Shown here: piece by piece, positions 1-6,665 of the stretch
Layout of the letters: each line of letters begins with the position of its first letter
Numbering within the stretch: the first letter of the stretch is position 1
Assembly: GCA_948562205.1 (NCBI GenBank)
Contig: CAOYAN010000040.1
Location: 1-8,539 of the forward strand
Direction: 5' to 3'
Source: an uncultured Clostridia bacterium
GTDB taxonomy: Bacteria > Bacillota > Clostridia > TANB77 > CAG-465
Length of the DNA: 8,539 nucleotides
Notes under the pieces: generated by a model
The model's input: the letters and a program-made list of their open reading frames with translations, nothing else
Database searches by the model: none
What the model was told of the DNA's origin: nothing
Program-made: the position numbers and the translations under genes

Positions 1-16
1 GATGTGGTGGTGTGAG

Positions 17-47
17 AGGGAATAAGTAAAATAATTATTTATTCTCT
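17..47 (+). repeat. 13-bp hairpin in the leader upstream of spoIVA
   Basis: Bases 17-29 pair with 35-47 (13 pairs, two of them G-U) around a 5-base loop at 30-34. There is no T-run on either side, so it is not a standard intrinsic terminator. It could be a weak terminator or a transcript-end stabiliser for a gene ending left of the window, or a leader structure. All three plus frames are closed by base 29 (stops at 13-15, 23-25 and 27-29), so any gene entering from the left must end here. The rest of 48-162 is AT-rich and holds only the ribosome binding site of spoIVA. Confidence 0.5.
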
Positions 48-162
48 ACTCGATTCTAAAAATGTATATTATTATAATTAATATTTAAATTGTTACTTTT
101 TTATCATATTAATAAATAATTGTTAATATATTTGTATTAAAGATGTTTACTGGAGGTAAAAA

Positions 163-1644
163 ATGAAAGATTTAGATATTTATAAAGATATATCTTCAAG
201 AACAAATGGAGATATATATATTGGAGTTGTAGGGCCTGTTAGGAGTGGTAAATCTACATTTATAAAGAACTTTATGGAAAAGTTAGTTATACCAAATATT
301 GATAATGACTATAAAAAAGATAGAGCAAAAGATGAATTACCACAAAGTGCAGCTGGTAAAACTATTATGACAACTGAACCAAAATTTGTACCAAATGAGT
401 CCGTTGAGATTACACTTGGAGGAAATGTTAAGGTTAAAACTAGACTTGTAGATTGTGTAGGTTATTTAGTTGATGGAGCAGTAGGACATATGGAAAATGA
501 TTTACCAAGAATGGTAAGAACACCATGGTCTGAAGAAGAAATTCCTTTTTCACGTGCTGCAGAAATTGGTACAAAAAAAGTAATAACGGAACATTCTACT
601 ATTGGTCTTGTAATTACTACAGATGGTAGTATTACAGATATACCAAGAGAAAGTTATATAGATGCTGAAACAAGGGTTATAAATGAGTTAAAAGAAATAA
701 ATAAGCCATTTGTGATTGTCCTAAATTCATTAAATCCAGATAGTGAGGAGACTATTTCACTTGCAAATGAATTAAGCATGAGACATAATGCATCTGTAAT
801 TCCACTTGATGTAGCATCAGTTAATGAAAAAGATATAGATAATGTATTCGAAAAAGTTTTAGAAGAATTTCCTGTAACAGAAATAGGATTTAAACTTCCA
901 GAATGGTTTAGTATTTTAAATATGGATCATTGGCTAAAACAACAAATTATAGGGATTGTAAGGGAAAGTTTTGAAAATGATTATTCTATAAGAGAGATAA
1001 ATGATGTAATATTAAAGGTAAATGAGGAAAATGATATATTTGAAGATATTGTACTAGATAATGCTCAAATGGAGGATGGAAAAATTCAAATAAAAATGAA
1101 TATTAGTCCTAAGATGTTTTATAAAGTACTTAGTGAAATGTCTAACTTTAATATAGAGTCTGATGGAGATATTTTCTCTCTTTTAAAAGATTTTGCAAAA
1201 ACAAAGCAAGAATATGATAAAATTGCTATGGCATTAGAGGAAGTAAGAATTAAAGGATATGGTATTGTAACTCCTCAAATAACTGAATTAAAACTTGAAG
1301 AGCCAGAAATTGTTAAGCAAGGTAATAAGTATGGTGTAAAACTTAAGGCTAGTGCACCAAGTATTCATATGATACGTGCTGATATAGAAACTGAGGTATC
1401 ACCAATTGTTGGAAGTGAAAAACAGTCTGAGGATTTAATTAAATATTTACTTAGTGAGTTTGAAACTGATCCAACTAAGATTTGGGAGTCAAATATTTTT
1501 GGAAAATCATTACATGAACTTGTAAATGAAGGACTTCATAATAAACTTTATAGGATGCCTGATGAAGCTCAGATGAAACTACAAGAAACTCTTGAAAAAA
1601 TTATAAATGAGGGTAGTGGAGGACTTATTTGTATAATATTATAA
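163..1644 (+). CDS. spoIVA: Stage IV sporulation protein A, spore coat morphogenetic ATPase
   Basis: SpoIVA is the ATP-hydrolysing scaffold that coats the outer forespore membrane in the mother cell. It anchors the spore coat and is also needed for cortex formation. The 493-residue length matches the family (about 492). Residues 24-31 form the Walker A motif GPVRSGKS with lysine 30, and a Walker B-like aspartate sits at 97 in LVDCVGY. The middle and C-terminal domains follow, and the protein ends in the hydrophobic tail GGLICIIL typical of the family. The ATG is set by TGGAGG six bases upstream (151-156). It is monocistronic here, with a terminator straight after the stop. In Bacillus subtilis the gene is transcribed by sigma-E in the mother cell. 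I found no convincing sigma-E promoter in the 162-base leader. The identification is very secure. Confidence 0.97.
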   Translation: MKDLDIYKDISSRTNGDIYIGVVGPVRSGKSTFIKNFMEKLVIPNIDNDYKKDRAKDELPQSAAGKTIMTTEPKFVPNESVEITLGGNVKVKTRLVDCVGYLVDGAVGHMENDLPRMVRTPWSEEEIPFSRAAEIGTKKVITEHSTIGLVITTDGSITDIPRESYIDAETRVINELKEINKPFVIVLNSLNPDSEETISLANELSMRHNASVIPLDVASVNEKDIDNVFEKVLEEFPVTEIGFKLPEWFSILNMDHWLKQQIIGIVRESFENDYSIREINDVILKVNEENDIFEDIVLDNAQMEDGKIQIKMNISPKMFYKVLSEMSNFNIESDGDIFSLLKDFAKTKQEYDKIAMALEEVRIKGYGIVTPQITELKLEEPEIVKQGNKYGVKLKASAPSIHMIRADIETEVSPIVGSEKQSEDLIKYLLSEFETDPTKIWESNIFGKSLHELVNEGLHNKLYRMPDEAQMKLQETLEKIINEGSGGLICIIL

Positions 1645-1648
1645 TGTG

Positions 1649-1672
1649 AAAAAAACGGCTTATGCCGTTTTT
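1649..1672. terminator. Bidirectional intrinsic terminator between spoIVA and the J-protein gene
   Basis: A perfect 9-bp stem (1651-1659 with 1664-1672) has a TTAT loop and is flanked by A-runs and T-runs. On the plus strand it starts seven bases after the spoIVA stop and ends in TTTTT. On the minus strand the stem runs into seven consecutive T, so it can also stop transcripts of the convergent J-domain gene, whose stop codon is about 70 bases away. Confidence 0.9.
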
Positions 1673-1742
1673 AGCTTTATATGTATAATAGAGATACATT
1701 TAAAAAAATATATAGCTATATCCATCGAAATAACAGTGCGTT

Positions 1743-2309
1743 TTACTTAAAAAAGTCTAAAAGAGATGCATTTTCTATTAACATATATATTATAATTGAA
1801 CCTAAAAGTAACATTAGAAAACAGAGTAAAATTTTAATTAGTAAATCTTTTATTGTAAGCAATTTTGTATTTTTTAAAGTTTCTGTATTGTTTTCATTTT
1901 CATAATATTGGTCTTGTGGTTCATTTTCCTCATAGTAATCTTCATAATAATAGTGCATTCTTTTTGCAGTATCACTTGATGGATTAGCAAGATTATTTAT
2001 TATCATGTCTCTTTTTTCTATATCACGTTTTAACATCTCATTTTCTTGTTTTAACATTTCTAGTTCATAGTTTTCAGCAGTAGATCCTTTTTGAAGAGCA
2101 AGTTCAGCGTCATATTCCATTCTTTTTGTTTCATTAGATAAAACAGAATATGCTTCATTTATTTCTTTTGTTTTATTTTCAGCTTCTATTTTTTCATCCC
2201 CTTGATACAGATCGGGATGCCATTTTTTTATATGTAATTTAAATACTTTACTTATAATTTCTTGTGATGCTTTTTCATTTACTTCTAGTATTTCATAATA
2301 ATTTTTCAT
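1743..2309 (-). CDS. Small tail-anchored J-domain (DnaJ-like) co-chaperone
   Basis: J-domain proteins stimulate the ATPase of Hsp70 (DnaK) and bring it to particular sites or clients. Residues 1-68 form a J domain, starting KNYYEILEV, with the diagnostic HPD at 31-33 and the closing helix NEAYSVLSNETKRMEYD. There is no Gly/Phe region, zinc-finger domain or substrate-binding domain, so this is not DnaJ itself. A likely coiled coil covers about 79-104. A Tyr/Glu/Asp-rich linker covers about 119-142. One hydrophobic segment, about 153-177, lies near the C-terminus with no signal peptide. The inferred topology is tail-anchored, with the J domain in the cytoplasm. The ribosome binding site AGGAG lies about 10 bases before the ATG. 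The gene is convergent with spoIVA and divergent from the protease operon, and it has its own strong promoter. Its client is unknown. Confidence 0.88.
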   Translation of the reverse strand: MKNYYEILEVNEKASQEIISKVFKLHIKKWHPDLYQGDEKIEAENKTKEINEAYSVLSNETKRMEYDAELALQKGSTAENYELEMLKQENEMLKRDIEKRDMIINNLANPSSDTAKRMHYYYEDYYEENEPQDQYYENENNTETLKNTKLLTIKDLLIKILLCFLMLLLGSIIIYMLIENASLLDFFK

Positions 2310-2337
2310 AAATCAAAATCTCCTAAAGTCTATAATA

Positions 2338-2366
2338 ATTTTACTTTATATATATTATTTTGTCAA
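2338..2366 (-). promoter_or_regulatory. Sigma-A promoter of the J-domain gene
   Basis: Read on the minus strand, TTGACA (2361-2366, a perfect -35) is followed by a 17-base spacer and TAAAAT (2338-2343, five of six -10 bases). It lies about 28 bases upstream of the start codon. This predicts vegetative expression, not sporulation-specific expression. Confidence 0.8.
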
Positions 2367-2392
2367 TTATATTCATATAAATAACTTTTCTG

Positions 2393-2421
2393 TTTACATA
2401 TTTTCCTTTGCATGATATAAT
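2393..2421 (+). promoter_or_regulatory. Sigma-A promoter of the protease-tsaD-CYTH-phosphoesterase operon
   Basis: TTTACA (2393-2398), a 17-base spacer and a perfect TATAAT (2416-2421) preceded by TG one base upstream (extended -10) form a near-consensus promoter. Transcription should start near 2428. No other promoter of this quality was seen between here and the terminator at 5414, so all four genes probably share it. Confidence 0.85.
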
Positions 2422-2447
2422 ATATGAATAAAAGAGGAGAGAAAATT

Positions 2448-3101
2448 ATGTTTAATATATTTAGTCAAAGTGGTTTAATATCATTTTTATATACATTGCC
2501 TGCACTGCTTTTATCTCTTTCAATCCATGAATTTGCACATGCATATGTAGCATATAAACTTGGAGATAAAAGTCAAAAGACACTAGGTAGACTAACACTA
2601 GATCCATTAAAACATATAGATCCTATTGGATTTTTATGTATTGCTTTAATTGGATTTGGATGGGGAAAACCAGTATTAATAGATGATAGAAATTTTAAAA
2701 ATAGAGCAAAAGGAACAATGCTTGTCTCACTTGCAGGGCCAGCATCTAATCTTATACTTGCAATTTTATTTACAATAATTTTAAAAATATTAATAGTTAC
2801 AGGTGCTATATCTATTGTAGCTACAAGTAGTGTTGCAAGTATACTTTTTAATATGTTTATATTAACTATTCAGTTTAATGTTGTGTTTGCGGTATTTAAT
2901 ATGTTACCAATACCACCATTTGATGGTTCTAAAGTTTTACATTATTTTTTACCATACAAATACAAAAATATAATGTATACATTACAAAAATATTCTTTTG
3001 TAATTTTACTTGTTTTAGTTTTAACTAATTTAGGAAGTATTATTATATCACCATTTATAAATGGAATAATGTACTTATTAAATATTATTTTAAAGATTTA
3101 A
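2448..3101 (+). CDS. Site-2 protease family (M50) membrane zinc metalloprotease
   Basis: This is a 217-residue polytopic membrane protein of the compact M50 type found widely in Firmicutes. Site-2 proteases cut transmembrane helices within the membrane, but substrates of this small subgroup are mostly unknown. HEFAH at residues 27-31 is the HExxH zinc site with its catalytic glutamate. NMLPIPPFDG at 151-160 supplies the third zinc ligand (Asp159). Hydrophobic segments lie at about 10-33, 61-72, 92-119, 127-150 and 183-211. There is no PDZ domain, which separates it from RseP/SpoIVFB-type proteins with extra domains. I chose the ATG at 2448, with GAGGAG eight bases upstream. The in-frame ATG at 2424 lies three bases after the -10 box, so it would precede the transcript start. 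It is the first gene of the operon, and its stop overlaps the tsaD ribosome binding site. Confidence 0.9.
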   Translation: MFNIFSQSGLISFLYTLPALLLSLSIHEFAHAYVAYKLGDKSQKTLGRLTLDPLKHIDPIGFLCIALIGFGWGKPVLIDDRNFKNRAKGTMLVSLAGPASNLILAILFTIILKILIVTGAISIVATSSVASILFNMFILTIQFNVVFAVFNMLPIPPFDGSKVLHYFLPYKYKNIMYTLQKYSFVILLVLVLTNLGSIIISPFINGIMYLLNIILKI

Positions 3102-3112
3102 GGAGATAAAAA

Positions 3113-4114
3113 ATGATTTGTTTAGGAATAGAGACAAGCTGTGATGAAACATCAGTATCAATTGTAAAAGATGGAAGAGAAGTAATATCTAATATTGTAT
3201 CAACTCAAATTGAAATACATAAAATGTATGGCGGAGTAGTACCAGAAATTGCGTCTCGTAAACATTTATCAAATATAGCATATGTTGTAGAGGAAGCATT
3301 AAATACTGCAAATATGACTTTTGATGACATAGATTATATAGGAGTAACATATGGACCAGGACTTGTTGGAGCATTACTTGTAGGTGTAGCATATGCTAAG
3401 TCTTTAGCATATGCCATAAATAAGCCAATAGTACCAACACATCATATAGAGGGACACATTGCTGCAAATTATATTACATATAATGAATTAAAGCCACCAT
3501 TTATGGCACTTGTAGTATCAGGAGGACATTCACATCTAATTCATGTAAAAGATTATAGTAAGTTTGAAATAATTGGAAAGACACGTGATGATGCGGTTGG
3601 AGAAGCTTTTGATAAAGTTGCAAGAGTATTAGGACTTCCATATCCTGGAGGGCCAGAAGTAAGTAAGCTTGCACAAAATGGAAAGTTTACGTATAAGCTA
3701 CCTAAAACAAAATTTGATAATTACGATTTTAGTTTTAGTGGCATAAAAACAGCAGTTATAAATATTGCACATAAAGAAGGAGAAAATTTAAGACGTGAAG
3801 ATATGGCATGTTCTTTTGAGACTACTGTTTGTGAAGAGTTAACAACTAATTGTTTTTTAGCAATGAAAGAATTAGGTATAAATAAAGTTGTACTAGCTGG
3901 AGGAGTATCAGCAAATAGAGTACTTAGACATATGATCGAAGAAAAAGCAAAAGAATATGGATATGAAGCATATATGCCAGAACTAAAATATTGTACAGAT
4001 AATGCAGCTATGATAGCTAGTGCTGCACATTATAATTTTATTAATGGAAAATATTATGAAATTAAAGATAAACTTGATTTAAATGCTAAAGCAAATTTAA
4101 GAATTGGAGAGTAA
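3113..4114 (+). CDS. tsaD: tRNA N6-adenosine threonylcarbamoyltransferase TsaD
   Basis: TsaD, with TsaB and TsaE, transfers the threonylcarbamoyl group from TC-AMP (made by TsaC/Sua5) to A37 of tRNAs that read ANN codons, forming t6A. At 333 residues the protein is full length. Visible motifs are ETSCDETS (7-14, ASKHA-fold phosphate loop), HIEGH (111-115, the two metal-binding histidines), SGGHS (136-140), YPGGPEV (177-183), and GGVSANRVLR (263-272). CTDNAAM (294-300) contributes the metal-binding Asp296. Ribosome binding site AAGGAG (3100-3105) overlaps the stop of the upstream protease gene. The gap is 11 bases, so the two are co-transcribed. TsaB and TsaE are not in the window. Confidence 0.97.
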   Translation: MICLGIETSCDETSVSIVKDGREVISNIVSTQIEIHKMYGGVVPEIASRKHLSNIAYVVEEALNTANMTFDDIDYIGVTYGPGLVGALLVGVAYAKSLAYAINKPIVPTHHIEGHIAANYITYNELKPPFMALVVSGGHSHLIHVKDYSKFEIIGKTRDDAVGEAFDKVARVLGLPYPGGPEVSKLAQNGKFTYKLPKTKFDNYDFSFSGIKTAVINIAHKEGENLRREDMACSFETTVCEELTTNCFLAMKELGINKVVLAGGVSANRVLRHMIEEKAKEYGYEAYMPELKYCTDNAAMIASAAHYNFINGKYYEIKDKLDLNAKANLRIGE

Positions 4115-4120
4115 GAGATT

Positions 4121-4666
4121 ATGATAGAGGTAGAATTAAGGTCTTTTATTACAAAAGAAAAATATGAGGAATTGATTAAAAAGTATAATGCAAAATGTGA
4201 GAAACAAATTACATATTATTTTAATTCAAAACAGGATTTCAGGATGATGAAAACAAAAGAATATACACAATTATGGTTAAAGACAGGAAAAATGCATGAG
4301 ACTTCAAGACTTGAAAGAGTTGTAAGAATAGATAATAATTATAGGAATGATCTAGAATCAATGTTAGAATTACTAGATTATGAAGTGGATATAAAATGGT
4401 TTAGAACAAGAAGTAAAGTTAAACTAGATGAAAATGCTGAACTATGTATAGACTATACAATAGGATATGGTTACATATTAGAAATAGAAAAACAAGTAGC
4501 AGATGAAGTGGATGTAGCAGATGCAAAAAGTATGTTAGAAAAAGATTTTAGAGATTTAGGAATTTTAGTATCTAAAAAAGAAGAATTTGACATAAAGTAT
4601 GAAGATTATGTAAAAAATTGGAAAGATTATGTAAAAGATGTTAATGAAGAAGAATTCTTAAAATAG
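4121..4666 (+). CDS. CYTH-domain protein (triphosphate tunnel family, possible tripolyphosphatase)
   Basis: CYTH proteins form an eight-stranded tunnel that binds triphosphates. Members include class IV adenylyl cyclases, thiamine triphosphatases and inorganic tripolyphosphatases. This 181-residue protein keeps the pattern. The signature ExExK appears as E3-V-E5-L-R7, with arginine in place of lysine. Basic strand residues follow: K54 in LWLKTG, R63 and R66 in RLERVV, and R95, R97, K99 and K101 in FRTRSKVKL. The typical acidic closing strand GYILEIEK is at 117-124. The C-terminal tail of about 50 residues is charged and probably helical. It starts six bases after the tsaD stop, and its ribosome binding site GGAG (4106-4109) lies within the last tsaD codons, so translation is probably coupled. 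The substrate cannot be read from the sequence. The family assignment is good; the reaction is not established. Confidence 0.75.
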   Translation: MIEVELRSFITKEKYEELIKKYNAKCEKQITYYFNSKQDFRMMKTKEYTQLWLKTGKMHETSRLERVVRIDNNYRNDLESMLELLDYEVDIKWFRTRSKVKLDENAELCIDYTIGYGYILEIEKQVADEVDVADAKSMLEKDFRDLGILVSKKEEFDIKYEDYVKNWKDYVKDVNEEEFLK

Positions 4667-4681
4667 AAAGTAGGAGATTAA

Positions 4682-5386
4682 ATGGCAGTATATGGAATAT
4701 CTGATCTACATTTTTCATTTGGTACAAATAAGCCAATGAATGTATTTGGAAGAATTTGGGATAGATATGAAGAAAAAATAAAGAAAAATTGGATATCTAA
4801 GGTAAAAGCAAAAGATACTGTTATAATACCTGGGGACATATCTTGGGGAATAGATTTAAATGAAGCTTTAGAAGATTTCAAATATATAGATAGGTTACCT
4901 GGTAAAAAGGTATTTCTTAGAGGAAATCATGATTACTATTTTTCTACAAAAACTAAATTTGAAAATTTCTTAAAAGAAAATAATTTAAATACTTTTGAAA
5001 TACTTCACAATAATGCATTTGAAGTTGAAAAATATATTATATGTGGAACTAGAGGATGGGGAAAAACTGAAGGAAATAGTGCTGATAGTGATAAAAGAAT
5101 AATTGCAAGAGAAGAGGGAAGACTAAGGATTTCTTTAGAGCAAGGTGTAAAGCTTAAAAATGAACTCTTGGAAAAAGGTATAAAAAAAGAAATTTTAGTT
5201 GCTATGCATTTTCCACCTTTTATAAGTAATTTTGAAAGTATAATGCAAGAATATGGTGTTAAAAAATGTATATATGGTCATTTACATGGATATGGTCATG
5301 CTATGATAAAAGAGGGAATAATAAATGGTATTGAGTATAAAATGGTGTCATGTGATTATACTGGATTTAATTTAGTTAAATTATAG
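4682..5386 (+). CDS. Calcineurin-like metallophosphoesterase (predicted phosphohydrolase)
   Basis: This is a 234-residue cytoplasmic phosphoesterase of the dinuclear-metal calcineurin superfamily. All metal and catalytic motifs are present in order: DLH (D8, H10), GDISW (D52), GNHDYY (N82, H83), AMHFPP (H176) and GHLHG (H200, H202). The overall sequence pattern (SDLHFSFGTNKPMNVFG at the N-terminus, LPGKKVFLRGNHDYY in the middle) resembles the COG1768-type predicted phosphohydrolases common in Clostridia, whose substrate is not established. Ribosome binding site AGGAG ends five bases before the ATG, and the gap to the CYTH gene is 15 bases. It is the last gene of the operon and is followed by a strong terminator. 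Pairing with a CYTH gene suggests, by inference only, related phosphate-ester chemistry. Confidence 0.9.
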   Translation: MAVYGISDLHFSFGTNKPMNVFGRIWDRYEEKIKKNWISKVKAKDTVIIPGDISWGIDLNEALEDFKYIDRLPGKKVFLRGNHDYYFSTKTKFENFLKENNLNTFEILHNNAFEVEKYIICGTRGWGKTEGNSADSDKRIIAREEGRLRISLEQGVKLKNELLEKGIKKEILVAMHFPPFISNFESIMQEYGVKKCIYGHLHGYGHAMIKEGIINGIEYKMVSCDYTGFNLVKL

Positions 5387-5413
5387 TCTTATTAATATAA
5401 AAATATGAAAATC

Positions 5414-5445
5414 AAAAAGTGGTCATTTTGAAGTGACCACTTTTT
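5414..5445. terminator. Bidirectional terminator ending the tsaD operon and the convergent 5531-5971 gene
   Basis: A perfect 12-bp stem (5414-5425 with 5434-5445) encloses an 8-base loop. It begins with five A and ends with five T, so it works on both strands. It lies 27 bases after the phosphoesterase stop and about 85 bases beyond the stop of the minus-strand gene. Confidence 0.9.
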
Positions 5446-5447
5446 AC

Positions 5448-5476
5448 AAACTTTTAAGAAGTATTTTCAAAAGTTT
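5448..5476. repeat. AT-rich inverted repeat beside the terminator
   Basis: AAACTTTT (5448-5455) and AAAAGTTT (5469-5476) form a perfect 8-bp inverted repeat with a 13-base loop. Neither side carries a T-run, so it is not a terminator by itself. It may be chance in AT-rich DNA, or a 3' structure on the transcript of the 5531-5971 gene. Confidence 0.3.
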
Positions 5477-5530
5477 AATATACATTTAGATTAATAATTT
5501 TATGTATAATTATAATTTATTCCCCTTTTT

Positions 5531-5971
5531 TTAAGATAATTTAGTCTCTAAAAAAATACATCTATATACATTTCCAACTTTTTTTACTTCAAATAAAGGA
5601 AGTAATTTTTCTCTTAAATGCTTACTTGGAACATAAATATCTCCAGAAATATCTGAAATCATTATATTTGTATTAAAGAGATGTGATAAATCATTTGTTA
5701 TAAGTAAAGCTTCCATAAGCTTTTTTGCAATAAAATATTCAATTTCATATTTGCCAAACTTTGGAATATAATTACTACAAACCTTTAGAAGATCATTTCT
5801 TAAAAAATCTTCAGATGGAGTGTAGAATTGATCCATAAGGTAAATTTCATCTGGTTTTGTAACATAATACATTATACCATCTTCTGTAATTCCCTCGGAA
5901 ATAATAGTATTTAATACTTTGCGAATTTTTGTACAATCTCTACAAATCATACATTTTGCAATTTCTCCCAT
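5531..5971 (-). CDS. Uncharacterised CxxCxxC protein, paralogue 1 (shorter copy)
   Basis: I do not recognise this family. The 146-residue protein is soluble-looking, with no signal peptide or membrane segment. It begins MGEIAKCMICRDC, giving Cys7-x2-Cys10-x2-Cys13. Further cysteines are at 65 and 138. All five are conserved in the neighbouring paralogue at 6125-6598, and by hand alignment about half of all residues match. The best-conserved blocks are residues 1-33, 67-86 (NYIP.FGK.EIE.FIAK.LM) and LLPLF at 123-127. The middle and C-terminal parts look like mixed strands and helices. A cysteine-bound metal (zinc or iron) is plausible, as is a nucleic-acid-binding or redox role, but none is shown. 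The ATG follows AGGAGG by seven bases. It has its own promoter and shares a terminator with the convergent tsaD operon. Confidence 0.8.
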   Translation of the reverse strand: MGEIAKCMICRDCTKIRKVLNTIISEGITEDGIMYYVTKPDEIYLMDQFYTPSEDFLRNDLLKVCSNYIPKFGKYEIEYFIAKKLMEALLITNDLSHLFNTNIMISDISGDIYVPSKHLREKLLPLFEVKKVGNVYRCIFLETKLS

Positions 5972-6043
5972 TTTTTAGCCTCCTAAATTTAAAGTTAGTT
6001 TACAGTTTCTAAATTATTACAAACTTAACAAAAATTTATTAGT

Positions 6044-6072
6044 ATTATATCATATAAAGAATTTAAAAGCAA
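6044..6072 (-). promoter_or_regulatory. Extended -10 promoter of paralogue 1
   Basis: On the minus strand, TTGCTT (6067-6072) is followed by a 17-base spacer and TATAAT (6044-6049), with TGA just before it making an extended -10. The start codon is 72 bases downstream of the -10. The 15 bases at 6044-6058 are identical to those in the promoter of paralogue 2. Confidence 0.75.
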
Positions 6073-6087
6073 TGGTTAACATAAAAT

Positions 6088-6110
6088 TAGTATTCCGCTA
6101 TAGAATACTA
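6088..6110 (-). terminator. Probable weak terminator of paralogue 2
   Basis: On the minus strand, TAGTATTC and GAATACTA form a perfect 8-bp stem with a 7-base loop. It lies about 15 bases after the stop of the 6125-6598 gene and is followed by ATTTTATG, a short interrupted T-run. The stem is AT-rich, so termination may be partial, letting some transcripts run into paralogue 1. Confidence 0.5.
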
Positions 6111-6124
6111 GTTATAGTATAAAT

Positions 6125-6598
6125 TTAATTATATAATATTGAATTAAAATCTACATTTTTAAATTTTTTTTCTAAGTAAGTGCAAGTATAAGTTTTACCT
6201 TCTTTTTTAATATCAAATAATGGTAGTAATATTTCTTTTAACTTTTCACCTGTTATATAAAAAGTTCCAGAGAAAAAATCTTCAAGCATTATTGTCGTAT
6301 TAAAAAGTGTAGACAATTCTTTAGTTACAAAAATTGCAGTCATAAGCTCTTTTGCAATAAAACTTTCAATTTCAAATTTACCAAATGATGGAATATAATT
6401 AATACAAAATTCTGTAAAATTTACTTTTAATAAATCATTTGATGGAATATAGTTTTTATCAATAATATAAGTTTCTTTAGGAGTAGTAGTAAAATACTTA
6501 ATTCCACTTTTAGTAATTCCTTCAGCAATTATCGTATTTTCAAGCTCAGTTATTTTGTTACAATTTTTACAGATAATACATCTTGCAATTTCTCCCAT
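6125..6598 (-). CDS. Uncharacterised CxxCxxC protein, paralogue 2 (longer copy)
   Basis: This is the tandem relative of the 5531-5971 protein, with 157 residues. It aligns along its whole length with a single one-residue insertion (near 110) plus a C-terminal extension of about 11 residues (KNVDFNSILYN). It starts MGEIARCIICKNC (Cys7, Cys10, Cys13) and keeps Cys65 and Cys139. The shared block YIPSFGKFEIESFIAKELM (69-87) is likely a helix. No membrane segment or signal peptide is seen and no family is recognised. Both copies are intact, so both are probably functional. The ATG follows GGAGG, and the start region (TAAAAA-ATG-GGAGAAATTGC) is the same as in paralogue 1. It has its own promoter just after the terminator of the DHH gene, so it is probably a separate transcript. 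Confidence 0.8.
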   Translation of the reverse strand: MGEIARCIICKNCNKITELENTIIAEGITKSGIKYFTTTPKETYIIDKNYIPSNDLLKVNFTEFCINYIPSFGKFEIESFIAKELMTAIFVTKELSTLFNTTIMLEDFFSGTFYITGEKLKEILLPLFDIKKEGKTYTCTYLEKKFKNVDFNSILYN

Positions 6599-6665
6599 TT
6601 TTTAACCTCCAAATTTAGTTTTTGTAATTAAAAAGTTTTTTAATAATAAAATAAAATGTTTTAAA

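Noticed and set aside
1..29. Tail of an upstream coding gene
   Set aside because: All three plus frames close within 29 bases, leaving at most 4-8 codons, which is too little to tell a real gene end from chance.
104..132. Possible sigma-E promoter for spoIVA (TCATATT at 104-110, AATATATT near 125-132)
   Set aside because: The -10 lacks the expected CATAC core, and similar AT-rich pairs occur by chance throughout this leader.
1681..1905. 74-codon open frame on the plus strand
   Set aside because: It runs antisense through the 3' end of the J-protein gene, has no ribosome binding site, begins just after a terminator, and resembles no protein.
2424..2447. Longer N-terminus for the M50 protease starting at an in-frame ATG at 2424
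   Set aside because: This ATG lies three bases after the -10 box, upstream of the likely transcript start, and has no ribosome binding site. The ATG at 2448 has GAGGAG at a good distance.
3189..3392. 67-codon open frame on the minus strand inside tsaD
   Set aside because: It is fully antisense to the conserved tsaD coding region, and its leucine/histidine/glutamine-rich product is typical of a shadow frame.
4678..4881. 67-codon open frame on the minus strand inside the metallophosphoesterase gene
   Set aside because: It is antisense to the conserved DLH and GDISW motif region, with no independent start signal.
5448..5530. Small RNA between the terminator and paralogue 1
   Set aside because: There is an 8-bp AT-rich inverted repeat but no convincing promoter and no T-run terminator of its own.
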